Source: Castanea sativa (taxonomy: Eukaryota; Streptophyta; Magnoliopsida; Fagales; Fagaceae). Taken from it: a stretch of 64,000 bases of DNA. Location: contig NC_134016.1 in NCBI RefSeq assembly GCF_040712315.1, forward strand, positions 2,519,501 to 2,583,500, given 5' to 3'. The position numbers were made by a program, and so were the translations under genes. Under the pieces are notes generated by a model, which saw only the letters and a program-made list of their open reading frames with translations, had not been told where the DNA came from and did no database searches. This document shows, one piece after another, positions 34,382 through 47,112 of the stretch (position 1 is the stretch's first letter; each line of letters starts with the position of its first letter).

Positions 34382-37343
34382 TGTGGGGTCTTGGGCTTCG
34401 GCCGAGAGCGTGGGGCTTTAGCCGAGATCGTGAGTAGTCCGAATCCGAGGAGGAATATCTCCTCGGATAAGCTAAATGCAGATCAGGTATAGATCCTAAT
34501 GATCAAAGTGACCTTTCAGGAATTTCTAATGATAGGGACGAGCATCATAAACATACAAGAGAGATAAGGACTAAAAAATACTTAAGGGAAAGCTGCTACG
34601 CCGCATTGAATGCCCTGCAGCTAACTTTCTAACCGTATTTATGTGAAAAAGACCCTTGAACAGTGCTACCTTGGCAACCATAACTCACAGAAGGCCAGAA
34701 AGGGTGTCTGATGGGACAAGCACTCAAGTGGTGGCTCAAAAGATCAACAAGTGTAGGATTAAGATCATCCAAAAGGAACTATATAATGGAAGAGATCCTT
34801 CATGAAAAAGGGATGGAAAAAGGAGAAGAGAAAGTACTGTAGCAATCTCAACAACTCATGTAACCATTGTCATCTAATATATACTAGAACAGAGCTCCTC
34901 AAATTATGCCAATGACAAACTTTCTTGCACAAACCGGGTTCAATTCTTGTTGGCTTATTATCCAAAATCATCTTAACTGTTATCCATGCACTAAAGTTTA
35001 GCTCTTTGACCCACTCTCTACAAATTTATTGTACTAGGTTCGCTGGGCCAAAATCCCTTACACTTTGGGCTTGGTCTGAAAATCATGTCCCTACATTTGG
35101 CTCCTTCTGTGGGAAGAGCTTGTGTGATAGTGAATACAACGGTTAAATATGGTAGGATTAGGCCCCCATCAACAGAAGTCCCTGGGGAAAGCCATTATGG
35201 TGGCCAATTTACTATGTGAGCAAATCACTACATGAGTTACACACAGTTATTGTCCTAGCTTAGCTTCCACTCAGGTCTATACTACGAAGCGCGGATTATA
35301 CAGGGAGGATTGTTGAATGGGGCACAATTCTAGGGGCATCTAACATCAAGTACATGCCTCGTACCTCTGTCAAGGGCCAGGTCCTCACGAATCTGGTGGC
35401 CGAGTTCGTTGAACCTCGTTAGGGGAAGTTGCAACAACATATGAGCAATTCAAAGGGGCTCTATGGCGGGGCTAGTTCTTAAAGGCATATATTGATATAT
35501 TCTAATCTATTGAAGTGGTTAAACAGAATCTTAGCTATGTCGGGTCCTCAGACCTCCTGCCTTGAGAAAATTAACACACACTGCCATCTTTAGAAGTGGT
35601 TAAACAGAACCTTAACTATGCCGGGTCCTCAATTCTCCTACTTTGGGGAAATTAACACACACTGGCATCTTTAAAAGTGGTTAAACAGAACTTTAGCTAT
35701 GCCGGGTCCTCAGACCTTCTGCTTTGGGGAAATTAACACACATTAGCATCTTTAGAAATGGTTAAACAGAATCTTAGCTATGCCGAGTCCTCAGACCTCC
35801 TGCTTTGGAGAAATTAACACCCACTGACATCTTTAGAAGTGGTTAAAGAGAACCTTAACTATACTGAGTCCTCAGACCTTCTGCTTCGGGGAAATTAACA
35901 CACACTGACATCTTTAGAAGTGGTTAAACAGAACATTACCTATGCCGGGTCCTCAGACCTTTTGCTTTGGGGAAATTAACACACACTGGCATCTATTGAA
36001 GTGGTTAAACAGAACGTTAGCTATGTCGGGTCCTCAGACCCCCTGCTTTGGGGAAATTAACACACACTAGCAACTTTGGAAGTGTTTAAACTATAACTCA
36101 ATCATGCCTCGGTCCTCGGACCAGATGATGTGGGCAAGTTAATACTCCATAACATCTCTCTTTAAGTGCTTAAACTATAACTCAATCATGTCTCGGTCCT
36201 CGGACCAGATAATATTGGAAAGTTAACACTCCATAACATCTCTCTTCAAGTGTTTAAACTATAACTCAATCATGCCTCGATCCTCGGACCAGATGATGTG
36301 GGAAAGTTAACACTCCATGACAACTTTCAAAGTGTTCAAACGAAACCTTAGTTATGCATGGCTCCTCGGACCACATACTTAGGGGAATTAACATTGCATG
36401 ATATCTATTTGTTTCTCACTAAGTGTCAAGACAGGCCCATGATTATAACCAAATCCTCAGATTGGTAGCTCTAAAAGGAGCAATTTATAGTACAAATATG
36501 GGGTGCTTGAAACGACACTCCCTCGAGTGTAAACCAAAGGATCAAAGCAAAATTAACTCTTAAGAATTCAAAACCCAACTTAATTTTTTTCTCGGATGAA
36601 AGGAAAAAACTAGAGTTTTGAGGGGCTATTGTGGGGTCTTGGGCTTCGGCCAAGAGCGTGGGACTTTGGCCGAGATCGTGAGTAGTCCAAGTCCGAGGAG
36701 GAATATCTCCTCGGATAAGCTAAATGCAGATCAGGTATAGATCTTAATGATCAAAGTGACCTTTCAGGAATTTCTAATGGTAGGGACGAGCATCATAAAC
36801 GTACAAGAGGGATAAGGACTCAAAAATATCTAAGGGAAAGCTGCTACACCGCATTGAATGCCTTGCAGCTAACTTTCTGACCGCATTTATGTGGAAAAGA
36901 TCCCTGAACAGTAATACCTTGACAACCATAACTCACAGAAGGCCAGAAAGGGTATCTAATGGGATAAGCACTCAAGTGGTGGCTCAAAAGATCAACAAGT
37001 GTAGGATTAAGATCATCCAAAAGGAACTATATAATGGAAGAGACCCTTCATGAAAAAGGGATGGAAAAGGGAGAAGAGAAAATACTGTAGTAGTCTCAAC
37101 AACTCATGTAACCATTGTCATCTAATATATACTAGAACAGAGCTCCTCGGACTGTGCCGAGGACAAACTTTCTTGCACAAACTGGGTTTAATTCTTGTTA
37201 GTTCATCATCCAAAATCATATTAACTGTTATCCATGCACTAAAACTTAGCTCTTTGATCCACTCTCTACAAATTTATAGTACTGGGTTCGCTGAGCCAAA
37301 ATCCCTTACATTTTGGGCTTGATCTGAAAATCGTGTCCCTACA
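34382..37343 (+). mobile_element. Complete non-autonomous LTR retrotransposon (family 3)
   Basis: Two 714-bp LTRs (34382-35095 and 36630-37343) start TGTGGGGTCTTGGGCTTCGG and end GTCCCTACA. They flank a 1,534-bp interior with no gag or pol frame. The target duplication is GTGAC (34377-34381) against GTAAC (37344-37348), one mismatch. A primer-site-like TTTGGCTCCTTCTGTGGG follows the 5' LTR, and a weak purine tract (TTTTGAGGGG) precedes the 3' LTR. The LTRs differ at about 20 of the first 300 bases by eye, mostly transitions, so the insertion is not recent. A TATATAATGG box lies near 34785. The size and lack of proteins fit a small LARD or large TRIM mobilised in trans. Confidence 0.9.
35505..36420 (+). 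repeat. ~82-bp tandem array inside the LTR element
   Basis: About eleven copies of an 80-84 bp unit containing AAGTGGTTAAACAGAA, GGGTCCTCAGACC and AAATTAACACACACT. The first seven are one subtype. The last four shift to TTTAAACTATAACTCAATCA with TCGGTCCTCGGACC. It fills most of the interior of the retrotransposon. Confidence 0.9.
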
Positions 37344-37474
37344 GTAACAAATAAAGAAAATTCCTCATTAGGATATTTACATTTAATATAGATATTATAA
37401 TCCCTCAATGGGATATTTACATTTAATATAAATATTATAATGGCAGATTTGTTGCCTTTCATTGTGTACAAATT

Positions 37475-37476
<2 letters not shown>

Positions 37477-37548
<72 letters not shown>
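37477..37548. repeat. (AT)36 microsatellite
   Basis: 72 bp of perfect AT dinucleotide. It yields open frames of alternating Ile-Tyr on both strands, which are artefacts. Confidence 0.97.
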
Positions 37549-37551
<3 letters not shown>

Positions 37552-38939
37552 AGGCCCCAGTACATATTGGCCGTGTGTGGGAATTCCAAATCACTCTGTT
37601 ATTACTCTGTTTCTATACTCCCCATTTACTTGATTCTTCTTCTATTCCTTATTTTGCATTATAATATATATACACACACACACGACATAAATATAATAAA
37701 TTTTATTTAATTTGATACTGCTATATAATTATTTTATAAATAAAATGTTATTTGATTCTATTTTTTATACATTTAATGATTGTTTGTCTAAATTCTACAA
37801 TCTTTAGCCTATTAGTAATTTTTTTTAATCTTCAGTTACAACGAATAATAAGGGATTTGAACATTAGACATCTTGGTTGTAAATACCAGGAAAAATATCA
37901 ACTAGTTAAGTTATAAAACTCTTGATTATTATACTTAAGTAATAGATTGTCATTTATCTTCTAAAAAAAGTACTAATTTAATTTGGAGAGTAAGACTTAA
38001 GCACAGTACTTAGGTGCTGTTTACTTAGGTGCTGTTTCTTAGGTTTCTCTTTTAAAATTTTGCCATGTGGTTTTTTTCTCATTGATGAAAATGTATTTTT
38101 TAAGTTAAATAGCCACATGACAAAATTTTAGAATGAAAACCTAAAAAACAGCACCTAAAGTATTATAAGTAAGTTTTACCCTAATTAAAATCTAGGCATA
38201 CAAGAAAGTTAAAAACTATTGAGTTATAATATATTCAGGCACCCACGGATAAATTTTTGGCCCTCCATGGCCACTACCCCCACTAACTTCCCCGGTCTTC
38301 GGTTCACCACTGGCCCCCAATCATGATTTTTTTTTTAAAAAAAATTCCTTTTTCATTATATATGTGTTTGAGGGATGAGAAATTGTGAAAAAGTAGTTAA
38401 AATATATTTTTCATAACATCTTTAAAAACACAATCAAACATTTAATTTTTAATTTTTTAGAATTGAAAATATTTTCTGTCAAACCAAACTTAAGTAATTA
38501 AAAAGACAGTGGGAGGATAGACAATATTACTATACACCGAATCACATCACTCACTATTAACACCAAGTCCTATGTACTGACAATATGAAATGATCCGAAC
38601 ATGTGTTCATTGTGGTTGAAATAGTCTTATCTCTTATTTGCAATGCAAGCGTGGGAGCATTGGCACCTAATGTGTTTGTGGCTGTGTGCATAGTGCAGTC
38701 AACTCAGCAGTCAGCAGTCAGCAGCGTCTGCAAAGTCATCATCGGTCAGTCTGGATCATTGAATTAAAGTTTTATCGGATCAGGTCCGCAAATTCATGCC
38801 TCCGCCACTGAGAGGGCGTTTGCGCATCACAGGACGATGGGCCCGTCCAGCCCACATGCAGTAGATATGCTTATTTAATGAGCTTGTCTGAAGGGAAAAG
38901 CCTCCAAAAATAATTTCTGGACATATACAATACTCATTC
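37549..38939. other. Upstream flank block shared with 51.9-52.5 kb
   Basis: Non-coding DNA aligning with 51890-52510. At 38880-38935 it changes to a block matching the upstream flank of gene B (AAGCCTCCAAAAATAATTTC occurs in both), although no gene is attached here. A foldback MITE lies at 38026-38157. Confidence 0.6.
38026..38157. mobile_element. Foldback MITE
   Basis: The left arm TAGGTGCTGTTTCTTAGGTT and a right arm that reverse-complements to TAGGTGCTGTTTTTTAGGTT pair over about 50 bp around a short loop. A second partial TAGGTGCTGTTT sits just before the left arm as a 15-bp direct duplication. The paralogous site near 52230 lacks the element. Confidence 0.65.
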
Positions 38940-41885
38940 CGTAAAAATGGTCAAAAATCACTGTTGACCAAAATTCTTAGCATTTTACCGCTGTTTGAGA
39001 AACAATTAAGTTTTTAAAAATAAAAATGGCTGAATTATTTGAATTACAAAATGGCAAAAGGCCATAGTTATGTTACTCGAGTTGTGGAAACTCGAGTACT
39101 ATGCAAGAATATATTCTCTCCACATACTTCAAGTTTCAGTTTCGTAAAGAATATTTTAACTGTTTGGCATTGGAAATCCAACCACACTCTGCAGTCTGCT
39201 CAAGCCAGTCAACACAAAAAAGAGATGCAAATCACGTGAAAGGCTAGAATGCACAAATCGTACCATCTATACTATGCCTAGTCAACCAATAATCCAAAAG
39301 AGTGAAAAAATCGTGCTGGACAGCACCCATAACTCTGCATAGGCACTGTTTAAATCGGCTTGATTTTATTAAGTATTTTGCTTATTTTTGTCTTTAGGCC
39401 CTATAATAATTAATTATTTTTAGTAATATTTTTTTGAGAATTAAAAAAACTTAAATGGGTCTGTTAATGTGATAGTTTTTTTAATTTGTGAGAAAATATT
39501 TTTAAAAATAATTAATTATTGTATGCCCTAAGGACACATATTAACAAAATCTTTATTAAATTAGCTTGGAAAATCAAGAAAAATAAACCCACCTTAATAC
39601 TATATGTTAGGAGCATTTATACTATTATTTAAAGGGCTTTTGATGTTTGAACTAAATTTTTTTAGTTTTAAAATACCCCTACATCTCTATATTTAAGCAG
39701 AGACAAAACTAAAGGACAATCTGGTAAAAATACAACCCTAACTTCCACTAAAATATTGCCTAAAAAATACAACCCTAACTTCTCAAAATAAAAATTATAT
39801 ATATAATAAAAAAAATAGATTTTTTTTTTTTGCTACTATCACTAAAAAAAAAAACCTCATGACTAGTAGAAAATAGGCGTAAATGCACTTTTAGTCCTTA
39901 CATTTTATTTTTACCACTTTTAGTCTTTAAACCAATTAATGTCTGACGTTTAGGTTCTTTCCGTCACCCAACTCACAACAAAAGCTGACGTGACTAACGT
40001 GGACATTAAAATATTATTAAAGAAATTATTTGACATTTTTTAAATGCTAAAATTTAAAAACAAAAATTAATTACTCAATTTTAATTAAAAAAACAAACAA
40101 ACAAACAAAAAATTACTGACTTTCAAACAAAAATTTTACTTTCTTTAATTAAAATAAGTTACTGGCTTTCAAACCATATTGATCTTTATTTTCTTGTCAT
40201 TTTCTTGTCCTTTCTTGTACTTTCTTTATAACCAAACACATCAAATAAAATAAATTAATTAAATGTCTTTCTTATCTTTTTTTATTTTATTTTTTCTTTT
40301 CATTATTTTTTTCGGAAGAGCATGTTCATGTTCTATGTGTTATTCCCTATAATCAATCTCCGGCAAAAAACAAAACCCTAAACCCTAAACATCATCACAA
40401 GAACACAAGAGCACAAACCCAAGACCAAACACAAACTCAAATTTAAAAACACAAAGAACAGAATAACAAACAAAAAAGAAGGAATTCAAAATCCCAGGCA
40501 CGAAGCAAGAATCCTCGAACTGCGTCGTCCCAGTCTCTGCCATCTACTCTCCAATCAGACCTCTCCCGAACATCACCCACAGCCACTGCCAGTAAAACCA
40601 GCCACCACAACCAATGGCTAAAAATTCATTGTCCCAAAAAAAAATTCAATATCAAACCCACCAAAAACAACCACAAATATAATTTTAAAAAAACCACCAC
40701 CACAAACCCATCGACCACACCACCGCCGACCACCACCACATCATAACCCAGCAACCCAAATCAGCCAAAAGTCACGAACCCAGCCAAAACCAGATTCACG
40801 GCAGCCCACAGCCTAACCCACCAAGCCCACAACAACCCACCGCCGAAGCTCCTCAAGCTTCAATCCTTCATTGTTGACCACAACAGCCACGAACAACAAT
40901 GAGTCCTTTCTAGGCTTAGTCTATGGGTTTCACATTAATGGACCTAGCCAATCCAGACCTAGAAAACCTAGATCTACCCACCACCTGCAACGAGAGCGAG
41001 GACGAGTCCGCTGGCAGCAGCATGGCCGGAGACGGCAGCAATGGTTGGGATGGGGAGGGAGATGAGGGCGACGATGACTGATCTGAAGGCTAAGCACCAA
41101 GATAGAGGGAGAAAGAAGATAAAGAGGAAGAAAGAAAGAAGACTAAAGAGAGAAAGGGAGGCGGAGAAACTGAGAGAAAGATCTGGGGAAGAAGAAGACA
41201 AATAAAGAAGAAAAAGAAACTAGACACAAACATAACAAATCTAAGTTCCACCATTTTTTTTTGTTTTTAATTATATTTTTATAATTTTTAAAGTCAATAA
41301 TTTTTTTTAAGGTTAGATGCTGATGTGGAAGCTGACGTGGATGCTAATGTAGCATTTTAATATTATTTTAATGGACACGTCAGCATTTACTATGTCAACA
41401 GTGCACCACGTCAACTTTTGCCGTGAGTTGGGTGACAGAAAGGACCTAAACATCAGACGTTAATTGATTTAGGGACTGAAAGTAGTAAAAATAAAATATA
41501 GGGACTAAAATGGAAAAAATGCAAAATATAGGGACTAAAAGTGCATTTACGCCTAGAAAATAATAAATGTTGCGTACTTTTACTTTAAATACAGTAAATG
41601 GTCATGAAGGTGCAAGAAGCAACGTATCACAAATCTTACATGGAAATCAAGTTTACAAAACTCGAGTACAACAAACTCGAGTTCTGCGTAGCGTTTTTAA
41701 TTAAAATAATCCATGTCAGCAGCATTTTTTTTATGGAACTCGAGTTTTTGAAACTTGAGTTCCATGTCAAAATCAACTTTCACAAACTCGAGTTTTGAAA
41801 AAATGATAAATTCCTAAATATTTCTCAAACAGTGATAAAACACTAATAATTTTGGTCAATAGTGGTATTTGGCCATTTTGGCCAA
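38940..41885. mobile_element. Outer TIR transposon, interrupted by a nested element
   Basis: ACTCATTC occurs at 38932-38939 and 41886-41893 as an 8-bp target duplication (hAT-like, or Mutator-like if one flanking mismatch is allowed). The termini are imperfect inverted repeats: TTGACCAAAATTCTTAG and CACTGTTTGAGAAA-type blocks on the left recur inverted on the right. About 1.26 kb remains after removing the nested element at 39876-41553. No transposase. CTCGAG motifs are unusually frequent on both sides of the nested insertion. Confidence 0.7.
39876..41553. mobile_element. Nested Mutator-like element with 9-bp duplication
   Basis: A perfect 9-bp duplication TAGAAAATA (39867-39875 and 41554-41562) flanks long terminal inverted repeats beginning GGCGTAAATGCACTTTTAGT on both sides. 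The arms stay similar for well over 100 bp with one indel. This is diagnostic of a Mutator-like element. No transposase; the centre (40480-41200) is a CA-rich then GA-rich, partly GC-rich cargo that could be captured genic sequence, but I recognise no donor gene. Confidence 0.9.
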
Positions 41886-41911
41886 ACTCATTCAATAAAC
41901 TTTTGATAAGT

Positions 41912-42080
41912 CACTACCAAAAAAAAAAAAAAGAGAGGCTATTGCGGTGAATTTTTTGCAGCGGGTTCAAAAAATGCCACTATATATCACATATTACAGC
42001 GCTTTATTGACCCACTCTTGTACATGATACATATTGCAGTGTACAGATAAAGCATTGCAATAGAAAAAGTCGTTGGAATA
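41912..42080. mobile_element. CACTA-like element remnant
   Basis: CACTACCAAAAAAAA at 41912, then GCTATTGCGGTGAATTTTTT and GCAGCGGGTT, resembles the terminal and subterminal repeats of plant CACTA (En/Spm) elements. No opposite end or target duplication was found. Confidence 0.4.
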
Positions 42081-42127
42081 AAAATATTGGCTCAAGTAAC
42101 ATGAGGTGACTATAATATATATGATGA

Positions 42128-42287
42128 AAAATTATTGTATACTCCAGGAGTACCATAAATGTGTACTCTTTTCTCTCACAGGAATTGTGAGTCATACTAT
42201 GAATTTAATTAGTATAACCCACAATTATATAAAAGGAAAAATAATACATTTATGGTACTATGAGAATATTGTATAATTACCCGTACA
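42128..42287. mobile_element. Second copy of the 7.7-kb MITE family
   Basis: It shares CTCCAGGAGTACCATAAATG on the left and an inverted counterpart (TTTATGGTACTATGAGAATA) on the right with the element at 7706-7858. More diverged than that copy. Confidence 0.5.
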
Positions 42288-45200
42288 TGATAGTAAATTA
42301 ACAGGTTATAATTATATTGAATGTGGTCCAAGAGTATTCTTGCATTATCAATAATGTATTTCCGGGGGGGTGGGGGGGAATTGTTAGTACATGATCACAA
42401 ACTAATGCTCGATGTTACCTGATGCAAAAAGTAAAGCAGCTCTCTCAATAAAAGGATTTTCTTATTGAATCAAGAGGAGACTGACAGTTTGCGCTTTTTA
42501 TAACTGATTTGGGTTTATAATTTCGCACATGTTGATTCCGTGTTTTCATTGAGCAAAATGCTCCTGTTTTTTTGCATCTCTTTATTCCTATTGGCAAAGC
42601 AATTTGATGTCATTTTATTGTTGATTCCATTGTCGTTTGATCTGTCTTCTTTCTTTTTTGAAGCATTAATTTTTCTATATTTCGATATGGAGATATTAAA
42701 TAATAATTTTTAATTCACCACTCGAAAGATTAAAGTATTAATACTAAACAACTAAAAATTTTCAATATTTCAAAGGGTTTTTAAGGATATTTTGTCATAT
42801 AGATATTTTGAGATAGTTACATTGTTTTGAATATTTTCTTATTATTTTGAAAATTTGGGGATTATTTTTAGAGATTTTAGAGTATGTTCATCATTTTAAT
42901 GTTTTAAGGATATTTTATCATTTTGTAGGTTTTAGGAAGTTCTATTCTATTCTCTTAAGAGAGAGAAAAGGCGAATCTGGGTTCAATGGATAGAATTAGG
43001 GAGACTATGCTCTTGAGGTTAAAAGTATTTTACATCACTTAAAGGTCTATAACATTTTATATCCAAAAACAAATGAGTTAATAATTTTAATTATACCAAG
43101 ATTGTCAGCCCAAATGTTAAAAAATGAGGAAAGAAAATGTTTCAGACCCAAAACAAACATGAGCTAAAAGGAAAATTATTTTTCTTTATAAAGAGGATTT
43201 TACAATTTTTTTTCTTTGGATAAATTATCATTTTGATCTCTAACACATACATTATTGTAGACACTCTATTTTGTTTTTCAATTATGATGCATACTTTTTT
43301 GTGCATGCGTCCACCTAATGATGAACTAATTTAACTATCGCATAAACTCTCTAACCTCTCTCTCATTTGTCACATGTGAACTTGTATGTTCGTTTAGACC
43401 CCTTAAACCAGATAGTTTAACCTAATTTATTAACCAAGTGATTACTTAGATTAATTTTCAAATCTAGGTTAAACACAAATAAATCATATCATGCAAAGAT
43501 GCGGAAAAGTAAATAACACTACGATATGATGACCTGAAAACTAATGAAACTAACCGTTTCGAGGTAAAAACTTAACCAGGATTTAATCTAGCTATCCTCA
43601 ACGCACACCAAATCCAGTATAAGAGAATTGAAGTTTTTACAAAATAATTAACCATAAATCTAATGCTACCTCCAGTAGTAACTTACTGACACAACTACGT
43701 GCAAGCAACGAATCCACATACTCCTTCTCTTTTTGGATTTACAGAAACACAAGCCACCTTGCTTGTGACTTTAAGATCCTACTCAAAGATTTTAGATCAC
43801 CTTCACTTATTGATCTTGATGTAGCAACTATGTTCTACCAATGCTTGATTGTGGTTTTGGCTCCGATAAATTCTTGTGTGGTTAGAAGGTACAAGACCTC
43901 TCGAATCTCACAAAAAGTAACACACAAGTTTTCTTTAGCACCCTCAAAATGTAGCTAGGTTTTTCCTTTTATATGTGAAAATGTTTAAGTGAAACCCTAA
44001 ATGTTTTCGCGGGCTTTGGGCCTGTTTAAAAATTCTGCAGAAACTGTGCTTGCGATTTTTTATTGTTCGAGCCTAATTCTCGATCGATTGAGAAAGACCG
44101 AACTTCACTTTTCTTTTCTGCAATCAGCTAGACTTCAAAACTTGAAACAACCTTATTTAAGCATTGCCTAAACTCTTAGACTAGACATGTTTTGTTCTCG
44201 GTTTGCCAACACAATACAATAATGATTCTAAATATTTAATTGTAAATCTTTAGAGCCTAACATAACTTTATTTTTAACTCTACTTTTATTCATTTTTTAA
44301 CCACTATACTTATTAAAAAAAAACATTTGAAGCAACAATTTTTAATCCATGCGTGCTTGTCATTTTTCACCTATCCAAAAATATCCACTTCTCTCAAACT
44401 CCTATTAATTTAACTTAAAACAATTTTTAATCCATGCGTGCTTGTCATTTTTCTATTCTATTCTCTTAAGAGAGAGAAAAGACGATTATGGGTTCAATGG
44501 ATAGAGTTGAGGAGATTCTATGCTCGAGGTTAAAAATATTACATCACTGAAGGGTCTATAACATTTTATATCCAAAAACTTTAATAATAAACAAAGTTAA
44601 TAATTTTAATTATACCAAGATTGTCAGCCCAAATGTTCAAAAACGAGGAAAGAAAATTTTTCAGACCCAAAACAAACTAGATGTTGAATATTGATAAAAG
44701 GAATTGGTTTCGATAAAATAAAATAAAAATAAAAAATGAAAAAGAAGGGAGACGTGTTAGTTTGGGGCCATGGATTCTTTGTAGGGTTATACTTTTTTTG
44801 GACTAGTTGTTTAGGTGATGAGTTTGTTAAAATAAACAGTACACTATTTAGTTAATAGGCCCACAGATTAGACTTACCCATATATTAAATCATTCGCTCT
44901 AGCTTCATAATAAGTAAGGGCATGTTTGGTAATATTATTTAAATAATAGTTTTCATTGTTTAAACAATACGATACGTATTTTCATAACATTTTTTCACAT
45001 ACACGTATTTTCACAGCACTTAAACAATGTTACTAGAACAACATTATTAAACGGGCTCTAAGTAAGCGAAAACACAATTTTGGTCCCTACATTTTGAGAA
45101 CATTTATGTTATATACCGTACCGGCCAGTGCACCAGTACAGGTACACCTCTGTTTGGTACCGAAAAAATTACCGGTCGTACCAGCTACGTACCAGCGCAA

Positions 45201-45941
45201 TCCAACTGTTTCGGCCGGTAATGAAAACAACGAAAACCCAGATGAGAAAAAATGAAAAACAAGGCTACCCATTCGAAAACCCATATGAGAAAAATGAAAA
45301 ATAAGGTCGAGCTCTGTGAAGCTAAGCTGTGCTGCGTTGAGAGAGTGAAAACCATAGACTTCGGCAATGAGACAGAGGAGGATGAAAATGTGCATTGTAG
45401 GCTTTTATAAGGAGGTTGACCTAGTAATGGATGGTACAAATTGGTTCAATGGTTTTAAGGGCGCTTCTACATCATTTGATCTATTTTTTGTTAACTGTGT
45501 TTGGTTATGCGAATAGTTGGGGGCTATTTGTCTAGAACTCATAATCCTTCAACCGCTAACTCATAATCCTTGATGAGGATGTGATGGTGACAAGGATGTT
45601 GTGATCTGAAAATCTATAAATTATCTTTGCTAATATATATATAATTTATAAATTTAAAGTTTAAACTATAATAAGTTTAAAGTAATTTATAATTATCTTT
45701 GCTAATATATATATATATATATATATGTATATAATTTATATCTTTGCTAGATAATTTTTTTAAAACTTTAAACTTATAAATTTTCTTTACTAATATATAT
45801 ATATAAATTATATGGTCCTAATGAGTGTGTGTATATAAAATAGCGGTAAACTCAAAACGGTACATCGATATTGACCGATACTTAAAATATATCGTACTGC
45901 TAGTCAAATTGGTACAATCTCAAGTACGATATTAACTTCCT
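42288..45941. other. Duplicated spacer without a gene
   Basis: 42660-43200 matches the upstream flank of gene B (22520-23200). A local direct duplication links 42930-43130 to 44450-44680 (both with TCTCTTAAGAGAGAGAAAAG) and encloses 43240-44440, which has the look of a decayed LTR. 44755-44920 is repeated at 55290-55440. 45100-45900 holds GTACCGG-rich DNA of unknown origin. No gene is supported. Confidence 0.5.
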
Positions 45942-46080
45942 TGTGGCAAATATGTGAGTCTAATATGAAAAGGTTAAACTCATAATCATTGTCATTTTCT
46001 AGACATTTGTCCAAATAAAAAGATGGAATTGTTGGTCTAATTGGCAGCAATCGACAAACTTTTGACATGGAATCCACCGC
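45942..46080 (-). pseudogene. UGT74 fragment F, first ~46 codons of exon 2
   Basis: It encodes the start of exon 2 (VDSMSKVCRLLPI onward to about HIC) in D-type form and shares LDKCLEN with pseudogene C. An 11-bp deletion at its 5' edge removed the splice acceptor that D and E retain. Only about 200 bp of intron remains before the sequence jumps to the D-type promoter block at 46290. Exon 1 and the PSPG box are gone. Confidence 0.88.
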
Positions 46081-47112
46081 AAGGACAATAATCAAATTTC
46101 TATTGGTACGAAAGGTTACAATAGCATTCCATGCACATGGCTTATCAGTTAAAGATTATCCTTTGCTGTTTGGACATATACATCTTAAAATGGAATGTCA
46201 CATCATCTGAAAAGTTGAAAAAGCACAGCAACAATTATATAATTGAAATCATTCTAAAAAAACAAAATTATATAATTGAAATGTTGTTGATGGCTATTTG
46301 TAAGAGGAAGTATGCGACTCAACATGTCCAAAAAATTAAAAAAATTATATTATATTAGATTAAATGTTATAAAGAACAAAAAGACCGGTAGGTTGTACGT
46401 GCTGCCATCTTTTCAAATTTCAAAAGTTATGGCATATTTTATTATAATAATGTTAGTACCACACATAAAAATACATATTTTGTCTTAATTATTTTGTATG
46501 ACAAACTGTAATTGCATATCATTCACTATAACATGGGCTGAGTATTTTTTTTTTCTTACTTAATTTGTCATGTAAGACAGTTGCGACAAATTATGTATTT
46601 GTGTGTTACTAGCATTAATGTTGTTTTACTGTGCCATTTTTTTTTTTTTTTTTTTACCTTACACCAAGTGGGACATGTATAAAAAGTTAAAAACACGTTA
46701 CGTGTTTTCGAAATAAATGGCTTTTTTCCAAAAATAAATGCTTATTGTGTTAACGAAAAAATTTATTTTGTTGATTGCTTTTTTTTGGGCTTAAATTAGC
46801 AAGTTATATTCTTTTTCTTTAAGGCTGTATTCGGTTCAACAAAAATAGATTTTTTGAAAATTTTCGTATTTACAAATATTAGGGGTGATGGAAAGTGTTC
46901 GTCAAACGGATATTGTTTTTCGGTTAACCATAAAATAAAGACAATTAAAGAGGAAATTGGTTTACAATTTCATTTTCCGCCTCACCTAAAACTTATCAAC
47001 CGAACCTCCATCCCCAATCCCCACTATTTGCCACCCAACCACCCCCCCCCCCCAATAATGTCCCCGATCTCCGTTGGCCAGTGGCCTCCACTGCTGCCGA
47101 TCCCTTGATCAT
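46081..47112. other. Promoter-side flank of fragment F
   Basis: 46270-47110 aligns with 32505-33350 upstream of gene D. It includes the conserved TATA-like region and a C run at 47042-47053. It is a promoter block with no gene left to drive. Confidence 0.65.

Noticed and set aside
34283..35146. Short open frames in the 34-35 kb LTR
   Set aside because: They lie across the LTR boundary or inside the LTR and match no retroelement protein.
35500..36420. Evenly spaced repeats considered as a CRISPR-like array
   Set aside because: The whole 82-bp unit is repeated with no unique spacers, and it lies inside a plant LTR element.
37274..37710. Several open frames of alternating Ile-Tyr on both strands
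   Set aside because: They are translations of the (AT)36 microsatellite.
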